DNA of 64,000 bases, taken from assembly GCA_013141125.1 (NCBI GenBank), contig JABFRO010000003.1, forward strand, positions 399,514-463,513. Direction: 5' to 3'. Below the pieces are notes generated by a model that ran no database searches, was not told the origin of the DNA, and worked only from the letters and a program-made list of their open reading frames with translations. A program made the translations under genes and the position numbers. This DNA is from Methylophilaceae bacterium. Its GTDB lineage: Bacteria; Pseudomonadota; Gammaproteobacteria; Burkholderiales; Methylophilaceae. Positions 62,751 to 64,000 of this stretch are shown here, piece after piece (the stretch's first letter is position 1; each line of letters opens with the position of its first letter).

Positions 62751-63240
62751 ACGTAAAGTAGACCCCAAATAAGAACTTAATCTTTTATTGGGGCAGTTTG
62801 ATAATTTTAAAATAAAGTACATAATCTTAATTAAATCAATAGTTAAAATAAATTTATTACACCTGATTTTTTGGCTAATTGAAATGGCAAACACACCTGA
62901 AACATCCTGCTCAAAATCTCTGATGCCCGTGCTTTTTTATTTCTGTGTATCCATAGCGTTAAGTCTTCCTTGATTGCAGAAACCAGGTGGAGCATGAAAT
63001 ACGACCGGCTTTTTCAAGCCACCCATAGCTACTTGCAAGGTAATCGGCGGTGTATTTTATTCCGGCGTTATATTAAACCAATAACACCGAAATAAGCGGA
63101 TGCTGACCAATGAAATTCCAGTATGAAATTTCCGTATAGTTATTCATTAGTCCAACGAATGCCCTGAAATGCCTGTCCATAGGCACTTTCAAGGCATTGG
63201 CCACGACAATGAATGCGCGCGTATGTGAGAGGGCGGTGCG
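62751..63240. repeat. Copy 2 of the dispersed intergenic block
   Basis: Starts with ACGTAAAGTAGACCCC at 62751 (matching 39010-39050), a CCCCAA/TTGGGG palindrome, then a block at 62918-62956 (TGATGCCCGTGCTTTTT) and a block at 63168-63226 (ACAATGAATGCG) similar to 39166-39264. The order is the same as in copy 1, but about 200 extra bases lie between the last two blocks. A 61-codon frame at 62788-62973 is AT-rich and not called. Confidence 0.5.
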
Positions 63241-63269
63241 GATAGCGCTACGCTCATCGCGCCCTACCG
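63228..63269. repeat. Degenerate REP palindrome
   Basis: GAGGGCGGTGCGGATAGCGC followed by TACGCTCATCGCGCCCTAC. It resembles the REPs at 38082-38111 and 38684-38716 (core GGATAACGCTACGCTCATCC) with substitutions. It sits directly after copy 2 of the intergenic block. Confidence 0.6.
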
Positions 63270-63366
63270 CTGTTTGGCGGCTTGCGGGCTACGAGTTCTT
63301 GCAAACCTTTCTTGAGGCGATAACCCATTTTGCCGCAGTTTATTTATTGTAAAGTTTGCATGAAAT
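63270..63366. other. Intergenic sequence, no gene seen
   Basis: Between the degenerate REP and REPIN copy B; no frame with support, no obvious signal. From the end of the Myb-like gene (62726) to the EAL fragment (63567) the whole region is repeats and non-coding sequence. Confidence 0.4.
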
Positions 63367-63462
63367 CAGCGCGGTAGGTTGGGCAGAGCGGTAGCGAAGC
63401 CCAACATTCAAGGAATTGTTTATTGTTGGGCTTCATTGCATTCTGCCAAACCTACGCGAGCT
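63367..63462. repeat. REPIN copy B
   Basis: A 96-base unit with only a few differences from copy A at 62129-62224 (GTAGGTTGGGC instead of GTAGGTAGGGC; TGCCAAACC instead of TGCCCAACC). Same inverted REP halves and spacer ATTCAAGGAATTGTTTATT. The two copies are 1.2 kb apart in the same orientation. Confidence 0.85.
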
Positions 63463-63566
63463 CACGCTAATCGGTGTCGAAATCAGAAGCGTATAAAATC
63501 AGTGTTAGCGCCGGTAGTAACTGCCGCTTTAAGGGTTAATGCAATAAATCAGTGCTTGCTCAAGCT

Positions 63567-64000
63567 TTAAACGCTGGCAAGTGGCATTAACTGCTGGCCG
63601 GGATTAACCAGCAAGCGCGCAATACACTCTGCTGATAGCGGATGGCTGAACAGAAACCCCTGCGCTTCATCACAATGCTGAAGCCGCAGAAACGCCAGTT
63701 GTTCCTGCGTTTCCACACCTTCGGCGATGACGCGCTGATTGAGGCTGCGCCCCATGCTGATGACGGCGCTGACGATGGCGGCATCACCATTTCCGGCTTG
63801 AAATGTCACGCACGAAGGATTGGTCGATTTTCAGGGTATCTATGGAAAGCGCTTCGATAACTCAGGCTGGAATAACCGGTACCAAAGTCATCAATTGCCA
63901 GTTGCACGCCTATGGCCTGCTTCTTTCAGGATCAGGCAACGCCTGCCAGAAAATCCTCTGTTTGTGTAACAGCGGAAATATTCACCGCTATCGGCACCGT
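63567..64000 (-). pseudogene. Decayed EAL-domain phosphodiesterase gene (runs off the window)
   Basis: The C-terminal frame (63567-63809) encodes [53 protein letters not shown], a clear EAL-domain end. Upstream on the reverse strand the homology continues in other frames: DIS... preceded by [15 protein letters not shown], then LAIDDFGTGYSSLSY, and LKEAG before that. At least three one-base shifts separate these parts, so the c-di-GMP phosphodiesterase gene is broken. Its N-terminal domains lie beyond the window end. Sequencing error at a contig end is the alternative. Confidence 0.75.

Noticed and set aside
62788..62973. 61-codon forward frame in the repeat-rich region
   Set aside because: AT-driven hydrophobic run within a dispersed repeat; the start has no ribosome site.

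Overview
The window looks like a chromosomal segment of a Gram-negative betaproteobacterium, most plausibly of the Nitrosomonadales/Gallionellaceae type. That placement is inferred from gene content: lipopolysaccharide core and lipid A genes, a DUF1840 protein, a DUF2282/DUF692/DUF2063 cluster, CsbD and DUF3309 stress proteins, and REP/RAYT elements. No rRNA, tRNA, CRISPR array, integrase or intact insertion sequence was seen.

Layout. 1-6763: lipopolysaccharide genes (four glycosyltransferases, heptosyltransferase WaaC, an LpxL-like acyltransferase), interrupted at 1866-2934 by a toxin-antitoxin patch (BrnT-like pair, then HigA with only a vestige of HigB). 6783-10050: reverse-strand envelope/stress genes (24-aa membrane peptide, multi-pass protein, sorbosone dehydrogenase-like lipoprotein, DUF3309, collagen-like lipoprotein). 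10207-14381: arsenic resistance operon arsR-arsC-arsD-arsA-acr3 behind a near-perfect operator palindrome. 14411-16384: bufferin-type operon (bufA-bufB-bufC). 16677-22268: organoarsenical operon read from right to left (TIGR04282 and TIGR04283 glycosyltransferase-like proteins, ArsM, a radical SAM enzyme unlike ArsS, and a TVP38/flavin-disulfide reductase fusion). 22504-27984: sterol-desaturase-like protein, ECF sigma/anti-sigma pair, CNNM/CorC transporter, a GT2-SulP remnant and a CPA2 antiporter. 28164-33667: type I secretion operon headed by a short Tyr-rich RTX protein. 34053-43957: DUF421 gene and the complete kdp potassium system (KdpFABC and KdpDE), split by a RAYT transposase gene between inverted REPs. 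44496-52974: stress proteins, a CheB-CheR-PAS protein, a PAS protein, AsmA and OmpA. 53173-56308: universal stress protein, amino-acid permease and small proteins. 56517-61319: a MacAB-TolC-like efflux operon. 61408-64000: a decaying segment with a frameshifted Fic gene, a Myb-like HTH gene, two REPIN copies and a broken EAL gene.

How it works together. The centre is a metal(loid) island: arsenate is reduced (ArsC), arsenite is passed on by ArsD and exported by Acr3, possibly with ArsA, and the neighbouring ArsM operon would methylate arsenite and probably build more complex organoarsenicals. The bufferin operon would handle copper. Around this sit potassium uptake under osmotic stress (kdp), efflux and many small envelope-stress proteins. 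The part closest to an undescribed system is the ArsM operon, whose radical SAM enzyme has a CX3CX2C centre and a C-terminal CX2CX6C cluster rather than the ArsS layout.

Several genes are broken by one-base shifts (Fic, the SulP remnant, EAL). Some lie next to short homopolymers, so assembly error cannot be excluded without reads.
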